Assembly (NCBI GenBank): GCA_031772625.1
Contig: CM062815.1
Span: forward strand, 117,498,989 to 117,562,988
Direction: 5' to 3'
DNA length: 64,000 nt
DNA from: Pinus tabuliformis
Lineage: Eukaryota > Streptophyta > Pinopsida > Pinales > Pinaceae
Shown here: positions 10,558 to 22,500 of the stretch, piece by piece
Layout of the letters: every line of letters starts with the position of its first letter
Numbering within the stretch: the stretch's first letter is position 1
Notes under the pieces: model-generated
Databases searched by the model: none
The model's input: only the letters and a program-made list of their open reading frames with translations
Told to the model about the DNA's origin: nothing
Made by a program: the position numbers and the translations under genes

Positions 10558-13469
10558 ATGCCGGGTGGGTTCATTAGAAGGGAACCCACTAATCCAACAA
10601 AGTTAAGGGAAAATCTTGAGGTGGTGGAGCTCTTCACACGAGCACAATGGATATCCTTCTGTGACAAATTGCAGGGTTATGACGACGAAGTGGCAGAAGA
10701 GTTTTTGCAGGCTCTGAGGCCGAAATCCAAAACATTGGCCACCGTGAACTTCAGGGGCCTAAGCCTCAAACTCACCCCGCAATATATTAGTCGAATTACT
10801 GAACTTCCAATGGGTTTGCCATGGGATAAGGAAGAAAGGAAGTTGAGCCAACAGGCCAAGAAAGAATTCTTTCCCCCAGAGGAGGAATTCTCGGAAGACA
10901 AGAATGGGGTGCGTAGAACCAGTTTACTGCCACCATGGAATGAAGTTAGCCTGCAGATCATGAAGTATATAACCTGCAAAGGCCGTTTTAGCATTGTGTA
11001 CGGGTATCACTTTAGGTTGCTCACTGAATTGAGGCACCAGATTGATCTTCCTGTAGAAAATAAACTGAGCATCCCCTATTTCCTGCTACAGTCTCTAATT
11101 GAGTGTGCCACAAAGTTAAAAGAAGGCATACCAGACTAGGTAGCCCACCATGGATTGATCAAACTTCTCGTGGAGGATGCGCTTCATTCATACAAGGTTC
11201 CCCTCTCATGGGAAGCATTCAGAAATTTGACAAGAGATGGAGACATAAGGATGTTGACCGAAGAAGGTGGTTCCTCCAGCAGTGAGGAGAAAGAACCAGT
11301 GGCCGTGGGAAAGAAAGAAACAGGCCAGAAGACCCCGACCACAGTGCAGAAGAAAGAGCAAAAGAAGAAGCATGAGAAAAAGGATGACAAGGAAAAAGAT
11401 GACACACCCATCTTGACAGCAAGAGAGAAAAGGTTGCAAGGCAAAGTGGACAAGGCTGAGAAGGTCCACATCAGCAAGAGTGCCTCGACAGCGACCGCAA
11501 CTAAGTCAAAAAGAAAAACTCATGCAGCAAAGCAACCCAAGGCGGCAACACCTGTTTCTACAGGAAAGCCGAAACCAGCTTCTACAGGAAGCCCAAAAAT
11601 TATTGAAAAAGGGTCTTCTACAGGAAGCCCAAAAATTACTAAAACAGGGTCTTCTACAGGAAGCCCGAAATTGACTAAAACAGGGTCTTCTACAGGAAGC
11701 CCTGAAAAGTGAAACCCAAGGAGAAGAAAGCTGATATTCGTGAAAGGGAGGCAGCAGTTATGTTGGCCGCCCTCAGCACGCCACCTAAGCCAAAGGAGAA
11801 GAGAAAGAGGGAGATCCCTCTATACTTTAAAGCTCGAAGAAGTGTTAGAATAAAGACGAGCAAGCCACAGCCTTCGTCCAGCAGCCCGATTGTTATTGAA
11901 GATGCCCCTACTTCGCCCAAGGAAAAGTCCCCCTCGAGGATATCAGTCACCTATGAGAGGGGGAGCCCAAAGAAAACTACGTGGCAAGAAAAGTTAGACT
12001 TGTTGACTGAAAAAGCTCGGCTACAGGATGCTGAAAATGTTCTACAGGAAACTCTGGCCCGGCTACAGGAAACAGAGAAGATGGAAGGAGAAGGACCCTC
12101 ATCATCACCAAGGGAGGGCAAGGTAGAGCCACCCAAAGAGGTAGAAAAGGAGCACATTCCAGAGCCCAGCCCTCAGCCAAGTCTGAGTTCATACTACACC
12201 TTTTTAGAGGCTGGCAAAATTATACCTCAAAAATTTACTGTGACACTGTTTTTTGCATTGGAGGAAGAGAGAGTCCGTACACACACGTGGATGAAGATAG
12301 CAAAGTCAAAGGGTGTGGCGGACATAGGTCCTTTACAAGAGCAACTCAAGGAGGCTAGGAGTGAATTAGCCATGGCTAAACATGTGGCCAATTGTCAAAG
12401 AGTGTACCTACAGGAAAAAAACCAGAAGCTAAGATTGCAACTACAGGAGCTGAGGGCAGGGATAGGTACATCCTCCAAGGACACCACAGAAGAACAGCAA
12501 GGCAAAAAGGAACTGACCACCGGTCTTGGGGAGCCAATGACACTTCTACAGGAAGCAGAACAGCAAGCACAAATTGAAGTGCAAGCTCTAAAAGAACAGT
12601 TGTAGCAAAAAGAGGCACAATTGGCCTGCATGGCCAGTTGGGCCATGGAGGCAATACAGTGCAGACAACCTGCCAAGTCCTATGGTTTGTACTTGAAAGA
12701 CCAATGGTTGCAGTTCCAAATAAATACCTTGGCACAAAGAGGTATTTCTCAGATCCAAGACCCACAACAATTTTCTGAGTTGTGCAGTACTAGTTCGTCA
12801 GAGGATAAAGCCAAATTAGCGGAGTTTTACCTCCATAATTTGGCCTTGCCTAATGTAGTTTCCTGGGATCCCAATACTGCCTTGGGAGATATGCAATTAA
12901 TGGCGTTCACTTCATGGTTGAACCATGAGGATCAAAGAGCAGCAGAAGCAAAATCGGTCATGAACCGAGAATTGAACGAGCCATTGCTCATTCGGGCAGA
13001 ACCAAAGGATCCAGTTGCACTCATCTCAGCACACCAACACTTGTCTACTGATCCTACAGCTTCACTAAGATATATGGATCAACAGGCCCAAGCCATAGCT
13101 CATTTTGAAGACATGGAGAGACTGTTAGGAGAAAATGCTGTCCAAGCATGCACACGCAGATGGAATACATTGGCACACAGTTTGAAAATCCGAGAGTACC
13201 ATACCCCAACTCGGATGAGGGAAGCTCTGGTAAGGGTAGCCCTTTATAAGAAATCTATGCAAAACCTCCAGGCCAGCTGGATTGGCCTTAAACTCAGCCC
13301 ACCACTACTGCTAGGATTGGTTGAAGGCAGCACAGAGGAGGATGACAGTGAACAATGGGAAGAGGTGAACAAGAAAGCTGGGTTTCATATCAGCAAGGAG
13401 GACACTACCACAGAGGCTTGGGATATAAGGGTAGCAGTAAAAGCAATGAAGGATGAAGAGTTGGACTAA
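10558..13469 (+). pseudogene. ORF3, extra protein gene downstream of pol, full length but broken
   Basis: About 970 codons in three pieces: 10558-11712, then 11709-12605 after a one-base loss in GAAAAGTGAAACCC, then on to 13469. TAG 11137-11139 and TAG 12603-12605 interrupt it; both are one C-to-T step from CAG. Parts in order: N-terminal domain (first ~190 codons); Lys-rich segment; STGSPK repeats (11554-11705); basic/Ser-Pro region; Glu/Gln/Leu-rich coiled-coil stretches (about 11985-12130 and 12330-12660) rich in LQE, where the TACAGGA motif is read in a different frame; a C-terminal helical domain (about 12660-13469, e.g. LAEFYLHNLALPNVVSW). No signal peptide or transmembrane segment is evident, so an envelope role is not supported. 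Function unknown. Confidence 0.78.
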
Positions 13470-13493
13470 GTTGCTCAAGGATGAGCAAATATT

Positions 13494-13505
13494 TTAGCTG
13501 GGGGG
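13494..13505 (+). promoter_or_regulatory. Polypurine tract of the first Ty3 element
   Basis: TTAGCTGGGGGG directly precedes TGATGATGAACCC, in the position and form expected for the plus-strand primer next to a 3' LTR. It lies 25 bases after the ORF3 stop. Confidence 0.65.
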
Positions 13506-14410
13506 TGATGATGAACCCAAATTTTTGGTAACAATTTGGGCTCATTTGGCCTACTTACCTTGCTCAACCCTTCATCTTTTATCACTTATGCATCATTTCT
13601 TAGTATATTCGTGTTATTTTTAGGAAGAAGGGCAGGCATTATTCCTATGTGACTAATACATGATGATTTCAGGTTTTTTGACATTAAATGGAGCAAAGAC
13701 CACGCAAATGGAGACAAGGAGACAACAAAGGTGGCATTGCGGGTTTATAGGGAGGTTGTCCACAGTCTTGAATGACCTCCCTCGTGATCTCCACCCCAAC
13801 TCCGAGCTCCAACAGCTATCCCCACCGAGCTAAAAGGCAGCCAACGGATTCTACAGGAACAACAGTTTACTTTTAGTTGGACAGCCGAGCTCCACTAATT
13901 GAGGAAGCCAGCTTGATCCTCATCATGTATAAATATTGAGGCCGTAACCTTTGATAGAAGCTTTTTGAACTTTTGAACTACTGTTGCAATTTCTAAGCAC
14001 GAGCTACAGCTCGGTTTTTGCTCTTTGTAAGCCAATTTTTGGCATGTTGTTAGACTCATGGTTATGATCTTTTAATAAAGGCAGGCAGATTTGGATTCAA
14101 TCCTGAGTTCTTAAGAGGAGCTATATCTCTCAGGTTAGGGCCCAACCTGAGAGCAATAGACCTCCTTCTCTTTGTATTGTTACTTGTCTTTCCTTTCAGC
14201 ACTTTGTTTCTTTGTTTTGACATGCATTTGGAAAACACAGTCTGCTGATTTAATTTCTTTAATGTGATTGAGTAGGATTAGTTTATGGTTAAAGTGCTGT
14301 TAGCAGTTTAGATTAGAGTAGGAGGATTAGAATTCATTAGAGCTCCAAGAAAAGGTTGATAGTGCACTCACTGCCATCTCTGTTTAGAGATTGGGGGTGT
14401 AGACCATACC
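13506..14410 (+). mobile_element. 3' LTR of the first Ty3 element (right edge uncertain)
   Basis: Begins TGATGATGAACC after a purine tract. It contains a TATA-like GTATAAATATT at about 13927 and AATAAAGG at about 14073, plus one TTCTACAGGAAC motif near 13850. The 5' LTR lies outside the window, so the right end cannot be set by comparison; a change of character near 14400 is only a guess. No TSD could be assigned. Confidence 0.5.
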
Positions 14411-14689
14411 AACTACCAAAAAAACATAGTCTTATATGTTCATGCAAGCTGCAACACAGTCATTTCCGTCATAGAACCATCCATGCATTTTGATCTTGAG
14501 AAATACTTCTTCGTTCCGACACCATGCACGATTTCTCTCCACAATTTACATTGCTGTTCGTTGGTTAAATAACACAGTTAAAATAGGTTGATGGAATTCT
14601 CGGTTTTGTGCAAGACATAGAAGATTTGTTCCATTTACACTGTGCAGCATTGTTATATTATCTTCTTCTTCTTCTCAACCGCGCGTAAA

Positions 14690-15024
14690 GTCACCTACTC
14701 ATCCTCTGTTCAGCTCGTTTGCCTTCCAACCCTTCTACTTCTCACGTAGCTCCATCTTTTTGACTTTTCATTGCTTCCACCCTTCTATCCACCAACCAAC
14801 TTTACCCACTCTTTCTCCATCTTATCTCTCTGTCCCTGAGCCATCACAAGCTCCCTTTTCATCCTACCTATCCACCCATACAACTCCTCGACTCCTCCAT
14901 CACCCAAAACTCCAACTGTAGAACATCCTGTAGAAGTTAGCAGACTTCCTATAGAAATCCCGAGCTTCCTGTAGGATCCCCTGCAGACATCCTGTAGAAG
15001 CCTGCAAACTCGGTTGCCAAGCAC
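14690..15024 (-). pseudogene. Antisense fragment of motif-bearing, ORF3-like sequence
   Basis: The minus strand reads an open frame 15024-14785 with a charged helical end (RMKRELVMAQGQRDKMEKEW). Within about 14920-15005 there are four copies of the motif in antisense form (CATCCTGTAGAAG, CTTCCTATAGAA, CTTCCTGTAGGA, CATCCTGTAGAAG). Combined motif cluster and coiled-coil coding resemble ORF3 of the first element but in the opposite orientation, suggesting a fragment of a related element. Assignment is tentative. Confidence 0.45.
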
Positions 15025-15079
15025 CTGAACATTGTGGACTTCTGTGGAATGATGTTAGGAATTTGTCTACAGGTTTTGA

Positions 15080-16612
15080 ACCAACTTCATTCAAAGAGTA
15101 TGCTTCTCATGATGATGGAAAGAAGTGATGTAGACATAATATGATGCTTTGATAAAGAATGACACTTTCAAGATAGTTGATCCTCCATTAGGAAACAACC
15201 CAATTGGCTACAAGTGGGTCTTCAAAAACAAGTATAAATAATATGGCTCACTTGACAAACATAAAGCCAGGCTTGCGGCAAAAGTTTTTGCACATAAGGA
15301 AGGGGTCGACTATGAGGAGAATTTTTCCCCCACAACGAAATGGGTTACCATCCAAAAACTCTTTGCCTTGGCAGCACATAACGGTTGGAAGGTCCATCAA
15401 ATGGATGTAAAAACTGCTTTCTTGAATGGAGATCTAAAAGAGAATTTTTTTATGTTCCAACCAAAAGGATTTGTTGTGAAGGGTTGGGAACATAAAGTAT
15501 GAAAGCTTTTGAAATCCTTGTATGGCCTCAAGAGGGTGTCGTGAGCCTAGTACGAGAAGTTAACGAAGCATATTTTGAAACTCAACTTCAAACATTATGA
15601 TCTTGATGATGCAACTTTGTTTGTCAAGAAATTTGGAAAAATAGTTGCATATCTTGTGGTGTATGTAGATGATCTTCTAATGAGAGGGAATAATGAGAGC
15701 TACATTTCATCCATAAATAATGAACTGAGCAATGGTTTTGAAATGACATATTTGGGCTATGTTCACTACTATCTTGGTATTGAAGTAACTCAACATCCGA
15801 AGTTTATATCCCTCTCTCATAGGAAGTACATTGGAGATCTGTTGAGCAGGTTTGGCATGACTAAGTGCAATCCTTTAACAACTACAATGGAACATAATTT
15901 AAATCCCACATCCACTGAAGGAAAAGAATTTGAGGTTGCAACGAAGTATAGACAACTTGTAGGAAGTCTCAACCACTTGACTACTACTAGAACATACATT
16001 TAATTTGTTGTTGAAATCCTCTCTAGGTTTATACAAAAGCCTTGTGAGGGTCATTGGTCTACTACAAAGATATTTCTAAAGTACTTGAAGGGAACTCAAG
16101 ACTTTGGACTTAAGTATAAACAGGTGGGCGAGTTCACCTTGATTGGATACTCTGATTCAAACTTCGATGGAGATAAAGAAACTGGGGTATCTACTTCAGG
16201 TTATGTTATGAATCCTTGATTAAGAGTTGTCTCCTGCAAGTCACACAAACAATCAATTCAAACAAATTCCACAATTGAGGCATAATATGTGGCACCAACT
16301 GAAGCAACAAAGGAAATTGTGTGGCTCGGGAAAATTTTGGAAGATTTGGAAGAGAAACAAGTGCATTCAACTCCTTGTTTGATTGAAAACACTTATGTAA
16401 TAAAGTTGGCCAAGAACCCAAAGTTCCATGATCAAAATAAGAAAATCAATATAAAATACCATCTAATTCGACATCAAGTTGAGGCCAATATAATCCACTT
16501 ATGCCATGTTTACACAAATGAGCATATTGCAAACATCTTCACCAAATCATTTGGAAGAGAAAATATTGAAAGATTCAGAATGATGCTTGGACTCACCAAC
16601 ATCCCTTTAGAT
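15080..16612 (+). pseudogene. Ty1/copia reverse transcriptase-RNase H, 3' half only
   Basis: Copia RT blocks in order: NNPIGYKWVFKNKYK (about 15195), KARLAAKVFAHKEGVDYEENFSP across a frameshift, HQMDVKTAFLNGDLKENFF, LKSLYGLKRVS, the catalytic YVDD at 15662-15673, YYLGIEVTQHP and RQLVGSLNHLTTTR. RNase H follows with YSDSNFDGDKETGVSTSGY, EATKEIVWLGKILEDL and the terminal NIFTKSFGRENIERFRMMLG. Several stops and frameshifts break it (for example after LTTTRTYI at about 16001 and near 16218). Gag, protease and integrase are absent, so this is a 5'-truncated copy abutting other repeat DNA at about 15030-15080. Confidence 0.9.
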
Positions 16613-16850
16613 TAAGGGGGGAGGGATGTTGACACTTAATCCGAAAGGATTATTGTAAATATTGTGAGTTATGCATTTGAGCAAACCACGAGACCTTGGA
16701 AGTGGAATCCCAAGAGTCTCTCCACTCATGTATAAATTCATGATATGGATAATGCAATAGGCAATTCAATTCGTGGAGTTACCTCTTGTCTTGACAAATA
16801 TATTCATTATGTGTACTCAATTAGGTTGTGTTATTTGTTTTTCAGCTCAC
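16613..16850 (+). mobile_element. Polypurine tract and 3' LTR of the copia fragment
   Basis: AAGGGGGGAGGGA (16614-16626) directly follows the last RNase H codons and precedes TGTTGACACTTAATCC, a typical copia LTR start at 16627. A TATA-like ATGTATAAATTC is near 16730. The right end is not fixed because no second LTR is present; I place it near 16850. Confidence 0.65.
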
Positions 16851-18370
16851 AATTATTCAAGGTGTATGTTGTAATGGTTGTAATCTACATGTAGTTACAT
16901 GGCAAGGACTTAATTGCATTAAAGAGGTTGTTATTTTTATACGTTTCTGTCTTAAATCACAAGAAATGAAATTTGGGAAATAAAATGGAGAAAGCTAAAT
17001 CCTAGTACTGGGAGCATAAATTCAAGCGAAGTGAAACAAGACACAACTTGAAATCAATTGAAAAACATGAATGCTTAGAACATTACATCAATTCGACATC
17101 TAAAAAAAAATGTATAAGATGGCTTGATACAATCTAAATCTACTATTGTCATAATCAGTAAGTCAAAAATGCATATAATATATGAATTAGTGCTAAGAAA
17201 TAATTCGTAAACATGGCCCATTTTCTAATTTGGGACTCCCAACTTTGTAGAAGCTAGACTTCAGGTCCTAGGTCTTTTACCTCATAGATTAGATATGATT
17301 TTGTACGATCTGCACTTGCACTCCCATTATGTACTATTTTTTATAGAAATTAAGATAGCTTGGATTCCACAAATAACATCTCCATCTTTATTTAAATATT
17401 TGTCATCAATGTCTCAACTTATTTTACAGGATAACTTGTCTCTAGAATTGTGAATCCTTTTGGTAATTACAACATTTTATACAAAATTGGAATCTGGGTA
17501 GGTGAAGTAATTCAACTTCTTGACTCCTCACTAGCCAATAAAATTTTAACCATTTACATCTATAACCTATTCTTTGTAATCCTTCCATACTTTATATTAT
17601 TTTTCTATTTTTAATGAGTTGGTAAAGTGATGTTGTTCAAATGAAAGTTGGATGAAACCTAGCCTATTTTAGAGTTTGGTTTGCCTCTTCTTTAACTTAG
17701 ACATGCAAGCATAGAGTAGATCCTTTTTTGTTGTTGGGGTTTGAAATTTCATATAATTCTTGGACACAATCTTATTTATGTGTTGGGTGGTTTCTTGGGT
17801 TCTTCTCTTGAGACTCCAAGTTGTGCTCAATCATGCTATTATATCCTCTTGTTGTATGTAGATGTTGCCTATTCTGAATGTATGTATTTGGCACTTTTTT
17901 GTCAATCCTTTTTCATATCCCAAGTATTGATTACAACTCTTTGGTAGCTTGTTCCTGGATGTCTTTGTTCAAGCTTTTAGATGTGTCTCTCTAGTATCTT
18001 AGTCCTATGGTGATACAATTTTTTCTTTTTCATTTAGATGAGGTGGTTTCTAAGGTTCTTCTTTGAATTCCTATTACCACTACATTAGAGAGTCAAAGAA
18101 TATTTTCCATCCCTTCTCATGATTCTACAACAATTCTTCCAACTTCGATGGAAAGAATTGATGCTTCCTTGTATCTTTCATGCAAGTCTTTCATGTGTCC
18201 GTAAAACACCTTTTGAACCAAGGAAAAATTATCATGTATTTCCTATGTGTATTTAATAAAACCATTGGTATCATATTTTTTAGCCTTATAATATTCGACT
18301 TGGTTTTTAAGGTGCTTTATCTCTTTATTATGCCCATCTTGAGAACGCTAGACTTGTTTTCCTAGGTTGT
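16851..18370. other. No gene recognised
   Basis: AT-rich sequence. Short open frames (for example 17741-17947 and 18180-18365 on the plus strand) have hydrophobic low-complexity composition and no recognisable motif. Nothing further supported. Confidence 0.5.
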
Positions 18371-18379
18371 GGCTACCCT

Positions 18380-19560
18380 TGCTATGGCCATTTCCCCTAG
18401 ATTCATATCATCTATGTCCAGCGTTATGGTCTTAGTAGTTTGAAATTTCAATTATAATCTGATCCATGGTTTTTGACCTTTTTTATGAGTCCCATGAACT
18501 ACGTGCTTCTTCCTTTTATTGAATGTGAACAATTACAGGTGTGCCACCTTGCCTCCTATCGATTGTGCTCCTCCTACAAAGTATTGGAAGTTGTAATCAT
18601 GTTGGCCTAATGTAAAGACTCCTGTCATTGCTCCAATATTAGAAATGATCCTTGTTGTTGCCTCTATTTTACCTGTAGGCATTGTCTCTTGTGTGGGAAT
18701 TACCATAGTCTTTGTGTTTAGGACTCGTTGAGATGAAGTAGTGATGTCTTCCTTAAGCACTGAACTTTTTGTCTCTGTGGTGGTCATTGACATATTTTTT
18801 ATTTAGACTTTTTCATTTATTTTAGTCCTCTCTAGGACCTCCTCATAATTTAGTTCCCTTCATTTAATCTCATCTTTTGGTTAATATTCATGGGACTAAG
18901 GGTATTGGATGCTCAAAACAAACCTATCATTTGTGAATATTTTAGTTGGGTTGTGCATTTTGAAGTGAATGTAGTTGAACTTGTATAGTTCTTTGAATTC
19001 TACCATTTTCTTTGCAAATATAGAATTTGGCAAGTGATACATCTCTATAGAAATATAGTAGGTGGATAGAGTTTTTCTTGTTTGCATACAAAGCTTTAGA
19101 TAAGGCATTGTAGATGGTTTGATAAAATTTATCCTTGATTACTAACTTGTCCAACACATGTTTTGGCAGGGTATGTGGTGCTTTAGTGGTGCCATAAATT
19201 TTCATATAGAAGGTTGATACATCCATAGAACTTTCACATATGCCTTCTAAGACCTTGATTGTTTTATTGGAAATCCCAGGGCACATTTTACCAAAGATTA
19301 GCTCATATGATGAGGCTAAGAAATGGTCACAAATCCACCCATTGACTGAATTATACTTATGTTCCCAGATTTTTTGCAGTACATATGAATTGTGGGGAAT
19401 GAGGGGTTCCAATTCTAGTTCATGTCTATGAAAGGATTGGTTGTCAACCGTGATGGTGGGATCGACACTGACATTCATAAATTGTGATGACAATAGGAAA
19501 CTACTTCTTGTCACATAAATGGGATCGATATATCTTTGGGGCCTATTTTGTAGTTACCTA
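18380..19560 (-). pseudogene. Decayed antisense ORF of unknown, probably retroelement, origin
   Basis: The minus strand has a 190-codon open frame (19514-18942), with phrases such as NSYVLQKIWEHKYNSVNGW, ELIFGKMCPGISNKTIKVL and LPKHVLDKLVIKDKFYQTI. It continues after a frameshift near 19090 as LVEFKELYKFNYIHFKM (19108-18896). Further minus-strand coding-like sequence lies at 18793-18533. Composition is protein-like rather than random AT-rich DNA. I do not recognise a domain. Accessory ORFs of gymnosperm LTR elements are a possible source, but this is inference. Confidence 0.4.
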
Positions 19561-22500
19561 TTTGAAGTTTGAGAAATTTATTTCAAATAGATGTTGACTA
19601 TTCCATGTTTTGTTTGGCAGTTGATGGCCTCATAAGAGTTGTTAAAATTTATCCTTTCAGTTGAATAAGTTCTAGGTGATAAATTGTATCATATACTTAT
19701 TTTTTTGTTTCTCCTTACAAGGTGAATGTCATGGTTATTTCCATGACAAGATGAAACTAAACGACAAGTTGTTGATTTTAACAATATTTGATTTTATTTG
19801 TGTTGTTGCATTTATAATTTTTTTTTTAATAAATTCAATTTGTGTACATGGAACTTATTTTAAAATTATGGAGTTGATTAAGAAGGATGTTCTCAAGCGC
19901 ATGAAAAGGAATCATGTCCACTTTGCAAGTGTTTTATTAAAATATAGTGGTGTAATTAGTGGTATGTATTCTTTTGAATTGATATCTTTGTGGACTAATG
20001 AAGGGATGAGTTAAAGTTGTATTTTAGACCTTGTGCTCTTTTAATATTGTGTGTATCCTACAGAAAATAGGTAAGTCATTACACATAGGATATGCCAGTT
20101 ACATAGGAAATGCACACACACACACAGATGCATTATATTAAAGATTTTTTTGGGTTTTGTTTTTCTCATCGCTCCTAGAGGGTGAGGGAATCTTGGTTTG
20201 TTTGGTGAAGGAGGGGTGGGGGCATATCTTATAGCCCAATACTACATAATTGATGTAATTTTTTGCAATTTTCTACAACATTTTCAAACGTAGACTATTA
20301 TTTTCAAATAAACTATTCTTTGGTAACAAGTTTGATATGCTAATTTATTTTTGGGGACATTAAATAGTAGGGGTTGGACAATGAGCTTGTGTTTGGGGGA
20401 ATAAGGGTGACATTCTCCGTGTCTAATAGTTGGCATTTTATGGGTCATACTTTTGTGGATGGTCAGTGTTTGGCCTTTACTTCTTCATTGAGTCAACAAT
20501 CTTGTCCAAAGGCGTAGTGATCTTAGTGTGCTATTTATCTCTATAAAAGAGGGTCTTAGTGGATTCTAATTGCTTCCTTTCCTTTTTTCTAACTTCAACT
20601 TGCATTGTCAAGCCTTAACTCGGAAGCATCTTTGGAGAGGGACCATTTGGAATGAGAAATGAAGAAGAATTATTTTCACAAAGGCTTCTACAATGCCATT
20701 AGTCATGAGTTGGGAAATGGCTTCTACAAATTCTAAGAAAGGAGGAAACTACAATACTATAAGTTTATATTCTACCTATTTGAAGCCCCATAAATACTTG
20801 TATTTTCTAGAAAATATGAACTTATTAGCAAAGTTTTAGTACAACATAGAAAATGTTCTTTCAAATCATCTCTTATTTAATGGATTATATATGTTTTAGC
20901 AAATTTTTAGGCACGTAAAATATAATAAATTGAAGGAATCAGATTAGGTCCCCACCTTTAACAATGACCATAGCCTACCAGGTTGGTTAAACTATTTCAT
21001 CCTCCCTCGGGAAATTAATCCATAGGGGATGTTACAAAGTATGGTATTTAATGTCTCTAAATGTTACAAATCACTAACCTATACATAAAATCTATTGGAG
21101 TTCATAATTTGTTCCTACCACATTTCCCTCAAATGAGAGCCCAAAAGATTGCTATCAATGAAAACCTGAACTATTTCCTGACATTCCCCAAAAACCTAGA
21201 TCAGGCAACTTCTCTCCTCTAGTTTTGATAACTATTGTTGGTGCTCCATTAGGTTTTCATTAAACTCGTGTATCTTCATGTTTAATGTAGAATTCCTTTA
21301 GATAACCATCCAATTAAGAAAACCACTATTGGGGCTCTATTAAGTTGTCATCACTCTCATGTTGAAGGTAGAATTCACCAATATAACCATCAATATTGAG
21401 CATCTTACATTTGGTCCATTTTTCATGGAATCATGCCTTTCAAGTTGCCAAAATGGCCATCCTTGTCTAGGTCCACCAACTAGCCACTATTTTTTTTAGT
21501 TAGGCCCTCTTATATTAGGTTCAACTACTTTGTTTCTTTGTCTTCAAGGGCATTGTTTGGTCTTTGTTTCAATATTAAGTAGACCCTTTCTTGACAATAA
21601 TTTATTGTGACCAGAGAAAGGAATTCCATGAAATTAATATTCATATTTTAGTAACACATTCATCCACAACCTCAACAACAACCATATAACCTCAAACATA
21701 AAATTTGTAAAAACATGACATATGTGTTTGATGACCTCTACCTGGCTAACCATGCATATACACACAGTTTTTCTTTGGCATGTAGGTCACACTTTTGGTG
21801 CTTGTGGTATCTAAAATAATTGCATCTTATGTCCAAATGTTCTTACACTTGTGGTATGAAAATGCACACAATTTTGAAAGTATGTTTTTTCCTACAGTGA
21901 TTATGTTGGATACAGCAATGTTCAATTTCTTTTAAACATTAGGGTATGCACTTTCTCTCCTTTTGTAATGTCTGTAACAATTTTGGATTGCAATATCTAT
22001 TTCTACCACATAATATTTCTTTTTGCAACTGTGTTTATAGTCTTGTGTATGCTTTATGTTCACTGAAACAACATTCTTGCAAAAAATTGTTAATGTTTGG
22101 CATATGCCTACTGTGAATTCTTTGATTTTCGTGGCCCTTCAATTTTCTCTCTAGGTTTTCTACGAAATATTTATCTATATTATCTCTTATTTAGGATTTA
22201 AATATTTATTTCTAGTATCTTTTCTTCAGGTTTTATGTTCCTTACTAGACATATTTAGTTTGTAATCAACATTTTGGTCTGCAACCCACTACATTCATGT
22301 ATGGTTGTGTTCCTCCAATTCTAACTTTGTCAAGGCACTTTTAGAATTTGTTTGTAGCCTCATGTAATTCTAATATAATTTGTCTCCAACGTTTAGCTTT
22401 CATTCTTCAATCTCAACATCGTTGTTGTTCCTTCAATTACATCGACAAGATGTGATGCAAGTTGGATGCCATTACTTTGGCCTACTTTCATATGTGGGCC

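Larger units (their letters stand above)
7681..11745 (+). repeat. Tandem duplication, unit 2
   Basis: Second copy of 3617-7680, offset 4064-4065 bases, ending near 11745 where sequence continues into the remainder of ORF3. It carries the same in-frame stops as unit 1 (7941 matches 3877; 11137 matches 7072) and the same ORF3 frameshift, so these lesions predate the duplication. About 17 substitutions separate the units, all between roughly 8815 and 10007 of this unit. Confidence 0.93.

Noticed and set aside
10558..13469. Envelope gene of an endogenous retrovirus
   Set aside because: No signal peptide, transmembrane segment or fusion-peptide-like region; the product is Lys-rich and coiled-coil.
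19676..20014. 112-codon plus-strand ORF with hydrophobic start
   Set aside because: No family motif, surrounded by non-coding AT-rich DNA, and no conservation evidence.
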